Shown here in pieces: positions 17,347-26,194 of a stretch of 32,023 nucleotides of DNA (position 1 is its first letter; the number at the start of each line of letters is the position of its first letter). The stretch comes from Acidobacteriota bacterium (GTDB lineage Bacteria; Acidobacteriota; Terriglobia; Bryobacterales; Bryobacteraceae), in NCBI GenBank assembly GCA_025353165.1, contig JANXRE010000149.1, positions 1-32,023 on the forward strand, written 5' to 3'. The translations under genes and the position numbers were made by a program. Below the pieces are notes generated by a model, which did no database searches, was not told the origin of the DNA, and saw nothing but the letters and a program-made list of their open reading frames with translations.

Positions 17347-19095
17347 CTAGCCTCCGAGTTTCGGAGATTCGCCTCCGGTCGCGAGCCCTTTCCCTTCCAC
17401 CACCTTATATATCCGGTTGGCCGCTAGCGCCGGCAGCTTGTCGATCTGCCCGCTAGGCCACCGGATCTCGATATCCGCTCTCTCCGCCTGGCCGATCCCA
17501 AAGTGCACCCGCAGGTCGCTCTGCGAGAGATAGCTCCCGCCGGACCGTACCTCGTCGGTCTGTCTGTGCTCCCCCGTCACGCAGTAGACTCGCGCGCCGA
17601 TGCCGCTGCGGTTAGACGTCGTCCCCACTGTCTTGATCTTGATCCAGTTGTTCTTCGTCGTCGAATCGCAGCGCAATAATTGCGGAACATCGTTCACGCA
17701 ATTCACGACGACATCGAGGTCGCCGTCGTTGTCGAAATCCCCCAGCGCAAGCCCTCGCGCCGGTGCTTTCTCCGTGATGCCGGGACCAACCGCCTCGGAG
17801 ACATCGGCAAAGCGCCCGTTGCCGAGATTCCGGTACAGCATCTTCCGCTGCCGGTACCCGTACTCGACGGAGCTGTCCCGCACCTCGGGATAAACGTGCC
17901 CGTTGCCGAGCAGGATGTCGATCCAGCCGTCATTGTCGAAGTCGAGCCACATCGCGCCCCATCCGAGAAAACGGGTGGTCTTCCCGATGCCCGCCTGAAA
18001 CGTCATGTCCTCGAAGAAGTTGTTCCCGAGGTTGTGATACAGGCTGGAAGTGTCGCCGGCGAAGTTCGTTTTGATGATGTCGAAGTTGCCGTCGCAATCG
18101 TAATCGCCCGCCGATACGCCCATGCCGGCCTGCGGCTTGCCGTCGGCACTGTACGCGACGCCCGCCTCGATTGCGATGTCCGTGAACGTGCCGTTGTGGT
18201 TGTTCCGGTACATGGTCGAGGACGTCGAGTCGTTGGCCACGTAGATGTCCGGCCATCCGTCGTTGTCGAAGTCCGCCACCAAAACGCCGAGCCCATAGGT
18301 CCCGGGGGTGTTCAATATCCCCGATTTCTCGCTGGCATCGGTGAAGGTCCCGTCCCCGTTGTTATGAAACAGAATGTTCTTGCCGCCATCGAGACCCGGC
18401 GGACCACACGCGACCTTCAGCCCCTTGTAAAGGCAATTGCCCGACTCGGGCACGGGAACGGTCTTCACGTCGAAATCGATGTAGTTCGCCAGGAAGAGAT
18501 CTAGGTGGCCGTCGCGGTCGTAATCGACGAATGCGCAGCCTGTGTTCCACCGGTTCTGTCCGCGCGGGGTTTTCGCCGCGCCCACATTGGCTTTGGCGGT
18601 GGCATTCGTGAACTTGCCGTTTCCGTCGTTGTGATACAGCGCGCACTCGCCCCAGTAGGTCACGAACAGGTCGTCCCATCCGTCGTTATCGTAGTCGCCG
18701 ACGCAGCAGCCCTGGCCCCAGCCGGTGCGGACCAGGCCCGCCTGCCTGGTGACGTCGGTGAATGTGCCGTCGCGATTGTTCTTGTACAGCCGGTTCGTCG
18801 GGGCCGCGCCCGCAGCCCACTTGGTCTCGAAGCGTGTGCCGTTCACCAGGAATATATCGAGCCAGCCGTCGTTGTCGTAATCGAAGAACGCGGCCCCGCA
18901 GCCAGTGGTCTCCAGCAGATACCGGTTCTTCACCTCGCCGCCGAAGATCGTCTTGGACCGGAGCCCAGCCTCGCGCGCCACGTTGACGAATTGCACGTTC
19001 AGCCCCGGCCCCGCCCCTTGCACCAACTGATCGAAGGTGAACACGGGCGCGGAAGCGCAGATGGACTGAAAGAAGCCTCGTCGGGAAATACCCAT
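17347..19095 (-). CDS. CRTAC1-family protein: Tat signal, FG-GAP/VCBS-like repeats, ASPIC/UnbV domain
   Basis: This 582-residue exported protein begins with a twin-arginine signal (SRRGFFQSICASAPVF). At least seven repeats follow with Asp-rich, calcium-binding-like loops, such as DYDNDGWLDIFLVNG, DYDNDGWDDLFVTYWG and DFDNDGWPDIYVANDS. They are predicted to form a beta-propeller. The C-terminal 80 residues are an ASPIC/UnbV domain (RSGIGARVYCVTGEH ... LRVHFGIGQAERADIEIRWP). Such proteins are abundant in Acidobacteria and Planctomycetes; the role is probably binding or adhesion, and no reaction is known. It diverges from the redoxin gene across a 64-bp gap with a hairpin at 19100-19116, and is a paralogue of the gene at 27411-29153. 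Confidence 0.92.
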   Translation of the reverse strand: MGISRRGFFQSICASAPVFTFDQLVQGAGPGLNVQFVNVAREAGLRSKTIFGGEVKNRYLLETTGCGAAFFDYDNDGWLDIFLVNGTRFETKWAAGAAPTNRLYKNNRDGTFTDVTRQAGLVRTGWGQGCCVGDYDNDGWDDLFVTYWGECALYHNDGNGKFTNATAKANVGAAKTPRGQNRWNTGCAFVDYDRDGHLDLFLANYIDFDVKTVPVPESGNCLYKGLKVACGPPGLDGGKNILFHNNGDGTFTDASEKSGILNTPGTYGLGVLVADFDNDGWPDIYVANDSTSSTMYRNNHNGTFTDIAIEAGVAYSADGKPQAGMGVSAGDYDCDGNFDIIKTNFAGDTSSLYHNLGNNFFEDMTFQAGIGKTTRFLGWGAMWLDFDNDGWIDILLGNGHVYPEVRDSSVEYGYRQRKMLYRNLGNGRFADVSEAVGPGITEKAPARGLALGDFDNDGDLDVVVNCVNDVPQLLRCDSTTKNNWIKIKTVGTTSNRSGIGARVYCVTGEHRQTDEVRSGGSYLSQSDLRVHFGIGQAERADIEIRWPSGQIDKLPALAANRIYKVVEGKGLATGGESPKLGG

Positions 19096-19099
19096 GGCG

Positions 19100-19116
19100 G
19101 GAGGACTGCTTCCTCC
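19100..19116 (-). promoter_or_regulatory. Hairpin overlapping the CRTAC1 ribosome-binding region
   Basis: On the minus strand GGAGGA-AGCAG-TCCTCC is a perfect 6-bp inverted repeat just upstream of the ATG at 19095. Its 5' arm is the only good Shine-Dalgarno (GGAGG), but that lies 16 nt from the start codon. Folding would hide it behind the 3' arm, while protein or RNA binding could open it. A role in translational control is inference. Confidence 0.35.
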
Positions 19117-19159
19117 ATGGTAACAATCGTGAACGATAATGGTTCGAGGGTTTCACGGG

Positions 19160-19708
19160 ATGCGGCGGGCGTTTAGTATAGCGGTTCTCGCGTGGGGAAT
19201 ATTCGCGAGCAGCGCTGTTTTAACGACTCTCGATGGCAGACGCGTCGATCCGCTCGCGAACACGGGCGCGAAGGCCGTCGTTCTGCTCTTCACGCGTTCC
19301 GATTGCCCCATTTCCAACCGCTACGCTCCGGAAGTCGAGCGCCTGTATGAACAGTTTGCCGCTCGCGGATTCGTCTTCTGGCTGGTATACGTGGATCGGA
19401 CCGAGTCCGAAAATAACATTCGGAAGCACGTGCGTGAATTCGGCTACCGGTTTGGCGCGCTGCTCGACCGTAAGCACGAACTGGTCAGTCTTGCGAAACC
19501 CGTCGTGACTCCGGAGGCCGCCGTGTACGCCCGCGGACAATTAGTCTATCGGGGACGCATCGACAATCGGTACGTCGCGTTCGGCAAAGCCCGGCAAGCC
19601 GCGACGGAACACGATTTGGAGAAAGTACTCGAGGAGGTGGCGGCCGGGCGCACGGTCCAACCGAAGACGACGCGCGCAATCGGCTGCTTCATCGAGGATC
19701 TGAAATGA
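19160..19708 (+). CDS. Exported redoxin/AhpC-TSA-like thioredoxin-fold protein
   Basis: This 182-residue protein has a short signal or anchor (FSIAVLAWGIFASSAV). The thioredoxin-fold core contains AVVLLFTRSDCPISNRYAPE with one candidate redox Cys (Cys49), then FWLVYVDRTE, FGALLDRKHELVSLA and the cis-Pro-containing VVTPEAAVYARGQLVYRGRIDN. There is no CxxC, so it may be a peroxiredoxin-like or electron-relay protein rather than a disulfide oxidoreductase; a second Cys lies near the C-terminus (GCFIED). ATG 19160 is preferred over 19139 because GAGGG precedes it by about 9 nt and the signal then starts cleanly with MRRAF. It overlaps the next gene by 4 nt (ATGA), so the pair are translationally coupled. 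Confidence 0.85.
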   Translation: MRRAFSIAVLAWGIFASSAVLTTLDGRRVDPLANTGAKAVVLLFTRSDCPISNRYAPEVERLYEQFAARGFVFWLVYVDRTESENNIRKHVREFGYRFGALLDRKHELVSLAKPVVTPEAAVYARGQLVYRGRIDNRYVAFGKARQAATEHDLEKVLEEVAAGRTVQPKTTRAIGCFIEDLK

Positions 19709-21555
19709 GATTGCGCGCTCTCTTCGCGATTGGCGCCCTGCCCGCGCTGGGCGCATCGAGCCCCACGTTCAACCGGGATATCGCGCCGATCGTATTCAGT
19801 CACTGCGCGACCTGCCACCGCCCCGGCGAGGCCGCGCCTTTCAGCCTCCTGACGTACGCCGACGCCCAGAAGCGCGCAACACAAATTGCCGCGTTGACCT
19901 CCAGCCGGTTCATGCCCCCATGGCTTCCCGAGCCCGGCAAAGGCGATTTTGCGAACGAGCGCCGGCTCTCCGCTAGCCAGATTCGGACGATCCGCCAATG
20001 GGCGGCGCAGGGCGCTCCGGAGGGCAACCCGGCGGACCTCCCGCCCCAGCCGAAATTCGTCGAAGGATGGCAGCTCGGCGCGCCGGACATGATCGTGACG
20101 CTCGACAAGCCTTACACCCTTGCCGCGTCGGGATCGGACGTGTTCCGCAATTTCGTATTCCGTCCAGCGGTGAACGCCACCCGCTACGTGAGGGCCGTCG
20201 AGGTGCGGCCGGGTAACAAGAAGATAGTCCACCACGCGAACGTCCTCATCGACAGGAGCGGATCGTCGCGTCTTCGAGACGGACAGGACGGCGCGCCGGG
20301 ATTCGACGGCATGGACGTGAAGATCGAAACGCAGACCTTCGACCCCGACAGCCACTTCCTCTTCTGGAAGCCGGGAACCAGCTATTCCGAGGAGCCGAAG
20401 GACATGGCCTGGCGCCTCGATCCGGGCACCGACCTGGTGCTGAACATGCACCTCCAACCCAGCGGCAAGGCGGAAAGCTTGCAGCCGTCCATCGGCCTGT
20501 ATTTCACCGATCAGGCTCCGACGCGATTTCCGATGCTCGTGCAACTCGAGCACGACGGAGCTCTGGACATCCCCGCCGGCCGCGTTGATTTCGTGGTCAA
20601 GGACTGGTTGAAACTGCCGGTGGACGTGGATCTGCTCGGCATCTACCCCCACGCCCACTACCTCGGAAAAGATCTTCAGGGCCTGGCGACGTTGCCGGAC
20701 GGAAGCACGCGATGGCTGATCCACATCCCCGATTGGGACATCAACTGGCAGGCCGTTTACCGATATAAAAAGCCGCTGTTCCTGCCCAAAGGGACGGTGA
20801 TCTCGATGCGCTACACCTACGACAATTCGGCCCAAAACCCTCGCAATCCGAGCCATCCGCCGAAGCGCGTCGGGAATGGCGATAAGTCAACCGACGAGAT
20901 GGCGCATCTGTGGCTGCAAGTGCTCCCGCGCAGCGCACCGGACCAGAGGATGATTTTACAGGAATCGGTGATGCGGCGGCGCTTGGAGAAGTACCCGTCG
21001 GATTTCCTGGCGCATTACAGTCTTGGCGCGTTGTTGCAGGCGCAGTCGATGCCCGGAGAAGCAGCGGAGTATTACCGCCGCGCTTTGCTGGCCCGCCCCG
21101 GGAGCGCGACGGTGCACAATGCCCTGGGGGCCACGCTTCTGTCGGGCGGTAAAGCAAAAGAGGCGATGGCGGAATTCCAGCAAGCGCTCCGGCTGGAGCC
21201 CGGCTATTCGAACGCGCACTACAACGCCGCGAGAGTGTTCCTGGCGGAAGAACGCTTCGGCGACGCGATCGAACACCTGCGCGCGGTGATCCGCATCGAT
21301 CCGCGCGACGTCCCGGCTCTCAGCGATCTGGGCGCGGCAATGATGGCGACCGGCCAGACAGACGAATCCATCCGCTATTTGCACGAAGCCGTCCGGCTGC
21401 GGCCCGACTACTTCAACGCGCGCTACAACCTCGGGCAGGTGCTGGCGGAGATCGGAAAGGTGGACGAGGCCGCCTCCGAGTTCCGGGCGGCGCTGAAATT
21501 ACAACCCGAGGATGCCGATAGCCGCGAGGCGCTAAGAAAGATCGGCAGGGAGTGA
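19705..21555 (+). CDS. Cytochrome c - PHM-like copper monooxygenase - TPR fusion protein
   Basis: This 616-residue exported protein has three parts. A signal peptide (LRALFAIGALPALGA) leads to a cytochrome-like segment with one CxxCH (CATCH, 34-38). Residues about 125-410 resemble the two-domain copper type II, ascorbate-dependent monooxygenases (peptidylglycine alpha-hydroxylating type). All six copper-ligand positions have candidates: CuA as His176/His177 (KIVHHANVLID) plus His249 (LNMHLQP), and CuB as His316/His318 (IYPHAHYLGK) plus Met399 (DEMAHLWLQ). Residues about 430-616 are five TPR units. It likely binds haem c and copper in the periplasm and may oxidise an organic substrate, with the cytochrome supplying electrons in place of ascorbate; that is inference. 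It is coupled to the redoxin gene by a 4-nt overlap. Confidence 0.85.
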   Translation: MRLRALFAIGALPALGASSPTFNRDIAPIVFSHCATCHRPGEAAPFSLLTYADAQKRATQIAALTSSRFMPPWLPEPGKGDFANERRLSASQIRTIRQWAAQGAPEGNPADLPPQPKFVEGWQLGAPDMIVTLDKPYTLAASGSDVFRNFVFRPAVNATRYVRAVEVRPGNKKIVHHANVLIDRSGSSRLRDGQDGAPGFDGMDVKIETQTFDPDSHFLFWKPGTSYSEEPKDMAWRLDPGTDLVLNMHLQPSGKAESLQPSIGLYFTDQAPTRFPMLVQLEHDGALDIPAGRVDFVVKDWLKLPVDVDLLGIYPHAHYLGKDLQGLATLPDGSTRWLIHIPDWDINWQAVYRYKKPLFLPKGTVISMRYTYDNSAQNPRNPSHPPKRVGNGDKSTDEMAHLWLQVLPRSAPDQRMILQESVMRRRLEKYPSDFLAHYSLGALLQAQSMPGEAAEYYRRALLARPGSATVHNALGATLLSGGKAKEAMAEFQQALRLEPGYSNAHYNAARVFLAEERFGDAIEHLRAVIRIDPRDVPALSDLGAAMMATGQTDESIRYLHEAVRLRPDYFNARYNLGQVLAEIGKVDEAASEFRAALKLQPEDADSREALRKIGRE

Positions 21556-21606
21556 CGCAGCGATTTCAGCCCCTCGGGTCCGGTTCATTTATTGCAGTCA
21601 CTCATC

Positions 21607-21722
21607 TTGAAGCGATTCAATTGCATTTCACCGCCATTTTTCGTATTCGTTCGTCCTTCCGGTGCCCGTTATAACGCGGCCAATTAGGCGTATTTTTCGT
21701 TGACAAGTTTGAAGCAATTGAA
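21607..21722. promoter_or_regulatory. Paired TTGAAGC-type motif upstream of the TonB receptor
   Basis: TTGAAGCGATTCAA (21607-21620, a near-perfect palindrome) and TTGAAGCAATTGAA (21709-21722) agree at 12 of 14 positions and are 102 bp apart, close to ten helical turns. The second copy fills the spacer between the -35 and -10 boxes. This would suit a looping repressor or similar regulator. No regulator gene is recognised nearby. Confidence 0.3.
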
Positions 21723-21728
21723 TAAGAT
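21700..21728 (+). promoter_or_regulatory. Sigma70-type promoter for the TonB-dependent receptor gene
   Basis: A perfect -35 TTGACA (21700-21705) is followed after exactly 17 nt by TAAGAT (21723-21728), a five-of-six -10 match, in an AT-rich island within GC-rich DNA. Transcription would start near 21735, giving a leader of about 120 nt before the ATG at 21856, which has AAGGAG 6 nt upstream. The rest of the 300-bp gap (21556-21855) shows no coding potential. Confidence 0.7.
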
Positions 21729-21855
21729 TCTATTAATTCTAGGTCCCTTGAGATGGGCGCTCAAGGGGAACTGGGGTCTGCTTCAGGTGTCGACAGTTGG
21801 GTATTCCTGATGCGGCTCACGGTGGCGTCCAGGTTGACACACGAAGGAGAAATGC

Positions 21856-24800
21856 ATGATTAGTTCGAAGCGCACGATCATCGTGCTAATCGCTGCGGCG
21901 ATTCTATTAGCAGCGCCGTTTGCGGTCGCGCAACAAGTCTTCGGCAGGATTTTCGGCACAGTAGTCGATTCCAGCGGTGCTGCGGTTGCCAATGCCAAAG
22001 TCACCATTACGGACATCAACAAGGGAACCAAGTCCGAGGTCCTTACGGATGAGTCCGGCAATTACAGCAAAGGCCAGTTGATTCCCGACACCTATAAGGT
22101 GGCCATCGAAGCGCCGGGCTTCCAGCGGACGATCTCAGACAACATCGAGGTCCGCGTCGATGAGGCGGCCCGCTACGACGGACTCCTCAAGGTCGGCGAC
22201 GTCACCACCGAAGTGGAAGTGACGGCCACCGCGCCGCTGCTGCAGTCCGACCGCGCCGACGTGGCGCAGACGTACACCGCCAAGGAAATCACCGACCTGC
22301 CGAATATCGGGCGGAACGTGCAGTCCATGGAATTGCTGCAGCCGGGCTCCGCGAAGATGGGCTGGCAGCATGCATCCGACGAGAACCCGCAGGGCAGTGT
22401 GCAGATGGTCGTCAATGGACAGCTATTCTCCGCCATGGGCTACGAGCTGGACGGAACCACGAACCAGGATCCCATCCTGGGCATTATCGTGATTAACCCG
22501 ACCATGGAGTCCCTTGCCGAAGTGAAACAGTCGCTCCAGAATTTTGACGCCGAATTCTCGTACGTGGGCGGAGGAATTGCGTCGTATTCGACCAAATCCG
22601 GCACCAACGAGTTTCACGGTGCCGCCTTCGAATACCTGCAGCTCAATACCCCCGGCTTTGTAACGTTCGCCGCGAACCCGTTTGCGGGGCTGCCGGCGGC
22701 GAACTACCGCCAAAACCAGTACGGCGGCTCCATCGCCGGGCCGATTCTGAAGAACAAGCTGTTCTTCTTCGGCGACGCAGAATTGAAACGACAGTCGCAG
22801 GGAGCATCGGTCGTTACCAGCGTGCCAACCGCGGCGAACCGCACCGGCAATTTCAGCGACTGGCTGGCCTACAATCCCAACTACGGGATCTATGATCCGA
22901 AGACGGGGGATCAAACGACGGGCGTAGGCCGGTCGCTCTTCCCTCAAAACACTATCCCCACCAGCCAACTCAGTACTCAGGCCCAGAAGATCCTCGCCTA
23001 TTTCCCTCTTCCGACTCCAGGCTTCCAGCAGATTTCGGGCGCGCCCTTCGTCAACAACTTTGCGGTCAACGGCGCGGTCGCGATCACGCAGAATAGCTGG
23101 AACACGCGTGAGGATTACTACCTGAACGAGAAGAACTCGATCTTCGGACGCTATAGTTACGCTGCGTTCACGGAAGGGGCCCCGGGAGCCTTCGGCTTGC
23201 AGGCTGGCGGACCGGCCTTCGGCAACTACGCAGGCAGCTCAGAGGCGCTCAATCAGAGCCTGGCGCTGGGATGGACCTACACCATCAATCCCACGTTGAT
23301 CAACGAGTTCCGTTTCGGCTGGATGAAGTACCACGTTTTTGACGTGCCGAACGGGTACGGAACATCGCCGGCTCTCGACGCCGGTATTCCGGGACTCAAT
23401 CTCGACAAAACCTACACCTCCGGCATGCCGTTCTTTAACATCTCGTCGCCGAACGCCTCCTACCAGCTTGGTTACGCCTTGGGCGTCAACCAGTGCAACT
23501 GCCCGCTCACCCAGACGGAGAGGCAGTACCAGTTCGTCGATAACGCCTCCAAAACGATGGGCAAGCATACTTTCAAGTTTGGAGCGGACCTCCGCTATGC
23601 ACTGAACCTCCGTGTTCCGAGCGACAACCACCGGGCGGGCGAGCTGACATTTAACGGTGGCCGCACCGGCAATGTGTCGGTGGCCGGCCAGCAGCCGTCG
23701 CCCGGGAGCGGACTCGCAACATTCCTGCTTGGCGACGTGACGAACTTCAACCGCTTCGTCAGCACCAGCACCAACGCGCAGGAGACCCAGAAACGATTGT
23801 TCTGGTACGGCCAGGATGAGTGGCGCCCCACGCCGAAGTGGACCCTTACCCTCGGGTTGCGCTGGGAAATGGTCTTCCCGGAGGACGTCAACGCGGCCGG
23901 TAACGGCGCGACCCTGAATCTGAATGATGGCTTGATGTACGTGTTCGGAGTAGGCGGCGTCTCCTCGCATGGCATTCAGAACATGAATTGGCACAACTTC
24001 GCGCCCCGTCTGGGGATTGCATACCAGCTCAACCCGAAGACCGTTATCCGGGCCGGCTACGGTTGGTCGTACGATCTTGGGACCTTTGGATCCACCTTCG
24101 GTCATAATGTGACCCAGAACCCGCCGGTGCTGTCGCAGCAGACCATCAATCCGCCGAACGGGTTCAGCGACGTGTTCAATCTCGCGGTCGGCCCCTCAAC
24201 TCTTGTGCCGGTGGCAGTCAGCGCGAATGGAACGTTCCCGCTCCCCCCTGGCATTAGCCCTAAGTTGCGTCCCGCCAGAGTGACCATGCCGACAACGTAC
24301 CAGTACAACGCCGCGATTCAGCACCAACTGACCAGCAGGCTCGCGGTAACGGCGTCCTATGTCGGGAATGCGAACCGGCATGGATTCATCGGACAGGGGC
24401 AGACGATCGATCCCAATGAGGCCAAGTTTGTCCCCGGAGCGTCCAACACCGATCTGAATCGCCCTTACTATGCCAAGTTCGGTTGGACGAATAGCCTCCA
24501 GTATTACTGCAACTGCTCCAACGAGGAATACAACTCGTTCCAGTCAACGTTCAAAATCAATGCCTGGCAGGGATGGACCATGCAGGGGAGTTACACCTAC
24601 CAGCGCCAGTGGGGAGATGGCTGGGGTTACGACTCCAATTACTATTTCCTTTACGATCGAGCCGCCGGCAAAGGGTATACGGGCAGCCTGCCGCGCCAAC
24701 AATGGACGTTTTCCCAAACTTACGACGTTCCGTTCGGTCATGGCCGAAAATATGGGTCGAACATGAACCGGGGCGTGGATCACGCACTGGGTGGTTGGAC

Positions 24801-25260
24801 TCTCAGCGGAATCACGACCTATTACAGCGGTTTCCCGTTCTCGCCGGGGCTAGAGGATTACGGCTCACAGGGCGGCCAGCCCAACGTCGGTCCCAACAAT
24901 CGGCCCAATCTCGGGAGCGGAGATCCGTATTCCGGAGCGAAGGGAAATCGCGAGCAATGGTTTGTGGGTGGGATTGGGTCGACCTTCCTGATTCCTGCCG
25001 CCAACACATTTGGAAACTATCCCATCAACGTGCTGTTCGGTCCGCATTTCATCCAACAGGATATGACGCTGGCGAAATCGTTCAAGATTACCGAGCGGTT
25101 CTCGCTCCAGTTGCGCACCGACGCGCAGAACGTGTTCAACCATACCAACCTCGGCACGCCGAACTCCGACGTTCAGAGTCCAAGCGCCGGCCAGATCACC
25201 GGGCTTGCGGGTGGCGCGGTCACGCGCCGGCTGCAATTCGCCGGAACCATCCGTTTCTAG
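21856..25260 (+). CDS. Oar-like TonB-dependent receptor with carboxypeptidase-regulatory-like domain
   Basis: This 1134-residue outer-membrane protein has a signal peptide (IIVLIAAAILLAAPFAVAQQ). A CarboxypepD_reg-like beta-sandwich (about 28-110, with GTVVDSSGAAVANAKVTITD) comes first. A plug region (about 110-240, with NIGRNVQSMELLQPG and SYSTKSGTNEFHGAAFEYLQ) and a long beta-barrel ending RRLQFAGTIRF follow. This is the acidobacterial Oar/CarboxypepD-TonB type, related to Myxococcus Oar; substrates are mostly unknown and may be peptides, glycans or siderophores. No SusD partner is present. It has a strong promoter, an AAGGAG ribosome site 6 nt from ATG 21856 and a terminator right after the stop, so it is a single-gene unit and probably well expressed. 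Confidence 0.93.
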   Translation: MISSKRTIIVLIAAAILLAAPFAVAQQVFGRIFGTVVDSSGAAVANAKVTITDINKGTKSEVLTDESGNYSKGQLIPDTYKVAIEAPGFQRTISDNIEVRVDEAARYDGLLKVGDVTTEVEVTATAPLLQSDRADVAQTYTAKEITDLPNIGRNVQSMELLQPGSAKMGWQHASDENPQGSVQMVVNGQLFSAMGYELDGTTNQDPILGIIVINPTMESLAEVKQSLQNFDAEFSYVGGGIASYSTKSGTNEFHGAAFEYLQLNTPGFVTFAANPFAGLPAANYRQNQYGGSIAGPILKNKLFFFGDAELKRQSQGASVVTSVPTAANRTGNFSDWLAYNPNYGIYDPKTGDQTTGVGRSLFPQNTIPTSQLSTQAQKILAYFPLPTPGFQQISGAPFVNNFAVNGAVAITQNSWNTREDYYLNEKNSIFGRYSYAAFTEGAPGAFGLQAGGPAFGNYAGSSEALNQSLALGWTYTINPTLINEFRFGWMKYHVFDVPNGYGTSPALDAGIPGLNLDKTYTSGMPFFNISSPNASYQLGYALGVNQCNCPLTQTERQYQFVDNASKTMGKHTFKFGADLRYALNLRVPSDNHRAGELTFNGGRTGNVSVAGQQPSPGSGLATFLLGDVTNFNRFVSTSTNAQETQKRLFWYGQDEWRPTPKWTLTLGLRWEMVFPEDVNAAGNGATLNLNDGLMYVFGVGGVSSHGIQNMNWHNFAPRLGIAYQLNPKTVIRAGYGWSYDLGTFGSTFGHNVTQNPPVLSQQTINPPNGFSDVFNLAVGPSTLVPVAVSANGTFPLPPGISPKLRPARVTMPTTYQYNAAIQHQLTSRLAVTASYVGNANRHGFIGQGQTIDPNEAKFVPGASNTDLNRPYYAKFGWTNSLQYYCNCSNEEYNSFQSTFKINAWQGWTMQGSYTYQRQWGDGWGYDSNYYFLYDRAAGKGYTGSLPRQQWTFSQTYDVPFGHGRKYGSNMNRGVDHALGGWTLSGITTYYSGFPFSPGLEDYGSQGGQPNVGPNNRPNLGSGDPYSGAKGNREQWFVGGIGSTFLIPAANTFGNYPINVLFGPHFIQQDMTLAKSFKITERFSLQLRTDAQNVFNHTNLGTPNSDVQSPSAGQITGLAGGAVTRRLQFAGTIRF

Positions 25261-25272
25261 GGGCATTCGGAA

Positions 25273-25304
25273 AGTCGGCAGGGCGAAAGCTCTGCCGGCT
25301 TTTT
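25273..25304 (+). terminator. Rho-independent terminator after the TonB receptor
   Basis: AGTCGGCAGGGC and GCTCTGCCGGCT pair into a stem of about 12 bp (two G-T pairs) closed by a GAAA tetraloop and followed by TTTTT. It begins 13 nt after the receptor stop. The stop codon of the convergent TPR gene (25304-25306) touches its T-tract, so it may also act on that transcript. Confidence 0.85.
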
Positions 25305-26164
25305 CATTCCTTCCCCTTCAATTCCTGCCAGCGATCGAACTCTTTCTTACCTTCTTCTTCCTTACCTTCCTGCACCAATGTTTGACCGAGCAGGTAATGC
25401 GCGGACACGTTCCGCGGATCCAAGCGGAGCGCGTGACGCAAGACTCCCTCGGCGTTGGCTAACTCTTTCCGCTTCAGATACCCCTTGCCGAGTAAGATGA
25501 AAGGTCCGCTGTAATTGGGATTCAGCCAAACCGAGCGCTCCAGCGGCGCCATCGCCTCATCCCATTTGTCCTGCCGGCCATAGGCATCCCCAAGACGGTA
25601 GTGAGCCATCGCAAACCCCGGATTGATCTCGATCTCCCTCTTCATCTGGGCGACTCCCTCCTCGAGATCGGCATGGAAGATCGCCACCTCGCCGAGAAGA
25701 AAATGCGCCTCGGGCATCCGTGCGTCGATGGCGAGCGCAGCCTTCGCCTCCCTAGCCGCCTCGACATCCAGATCCTTGTGCATCATCATCCGCGCCGTGG
25801 TGAGGTGCGCGGCCGCCGAATCCACGCCGACCTGAAATAACTGCGCGAACGCCTTTACGGCTTTATCGGGTTGCCGCGTCAGTACGCAAGCATTGCCGAG
25901 CATATACGCCGCCTCCGGGCTCGGCGCTTTCACCGCCATCGCCTTTTCGAGCCAGGGTATCGCATCTACGTATTTTGCTTGGAGAAACAGGCTCTGCCCC
26001 AGCAGCAGCACGGACTCCTGGTACTCCGCGCTGCCCGGCGGTTCGGTCTTCAACACGTCGTTAAACCCGGCAACAGCCTCCGGAAACTTGTGCTGCTTAT
26101 ACGCTGCCACCGCCGCCTGATGCCGCGCGCTCACGTCCAGCAACAGCAGCAAAAACAGCCACAT
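25304..26164 (-). CDS. Exported TPR-repeat protein
   Basis: This 286-residue protein has a very short hydrophobic N-terminus (MWLFLLLLLDVSA), followed by about seven tetratricopeptide repeats covering the rest of the chain. Examples are AAYMLGNACVLTRQPDKAVK, AHYRLGDAYGRQDKWDEAMA and AHYLLGQTLVQEGKEEEGKK. TPR arrays mediate protein-protein contacts; no catalytic motif is seen. It probably works at the periplasmic side of the membrane as a scaffold for neighbouring exported proteins, which is inference from context. It diverges from a second TPR gene across about 30 bp and converges with the TonB receptor. Confidence 0.85.
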   Translation of the reverse strand: MWLFLLLLLDVSARHQAAVAAYKQHKFPEAVAGFNDVLKTEPPGSAEYQESVLLLGQSLFLQAKYVDAIPWLEKAMAVKAPSPEAAYMLGNACVLTRQPDKAVKAFAQLFQVGVDSAAAHLTTARMMMHKDLDVEAAREAKAALAIDARMPEAHFLLGEVAIFHADLEEGVAQMKREIEINPGFAMAHYRLGDAYGRQDKWDEAMAPLERSVWLNPNYSGPFILLGKGYLKRKELANAEGVLRHALRLDPRNVSAHYLLGQTLVQEGKEEEGKKEFDRWQELKGKE

Positions 26165-26194
26165 GTTCTCACTATATCCAGTAAGATAAAGGCG

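Noticed and set aside
17600-19095. Asp-rich near-repeats that might look like a repeat array or CRISPR
   Set aside because: The periodicity is the coding of FG-GAP/VCBS-like protein repeats, with no constant DNA repeat or unique spacers of fixed length.
19546-20856. 436-residue minus-strand open frame
   Set aside because: It is antisense to the redoxin and cytochrome/copper fusion genes, both of which have clear motifs; no independent signal.
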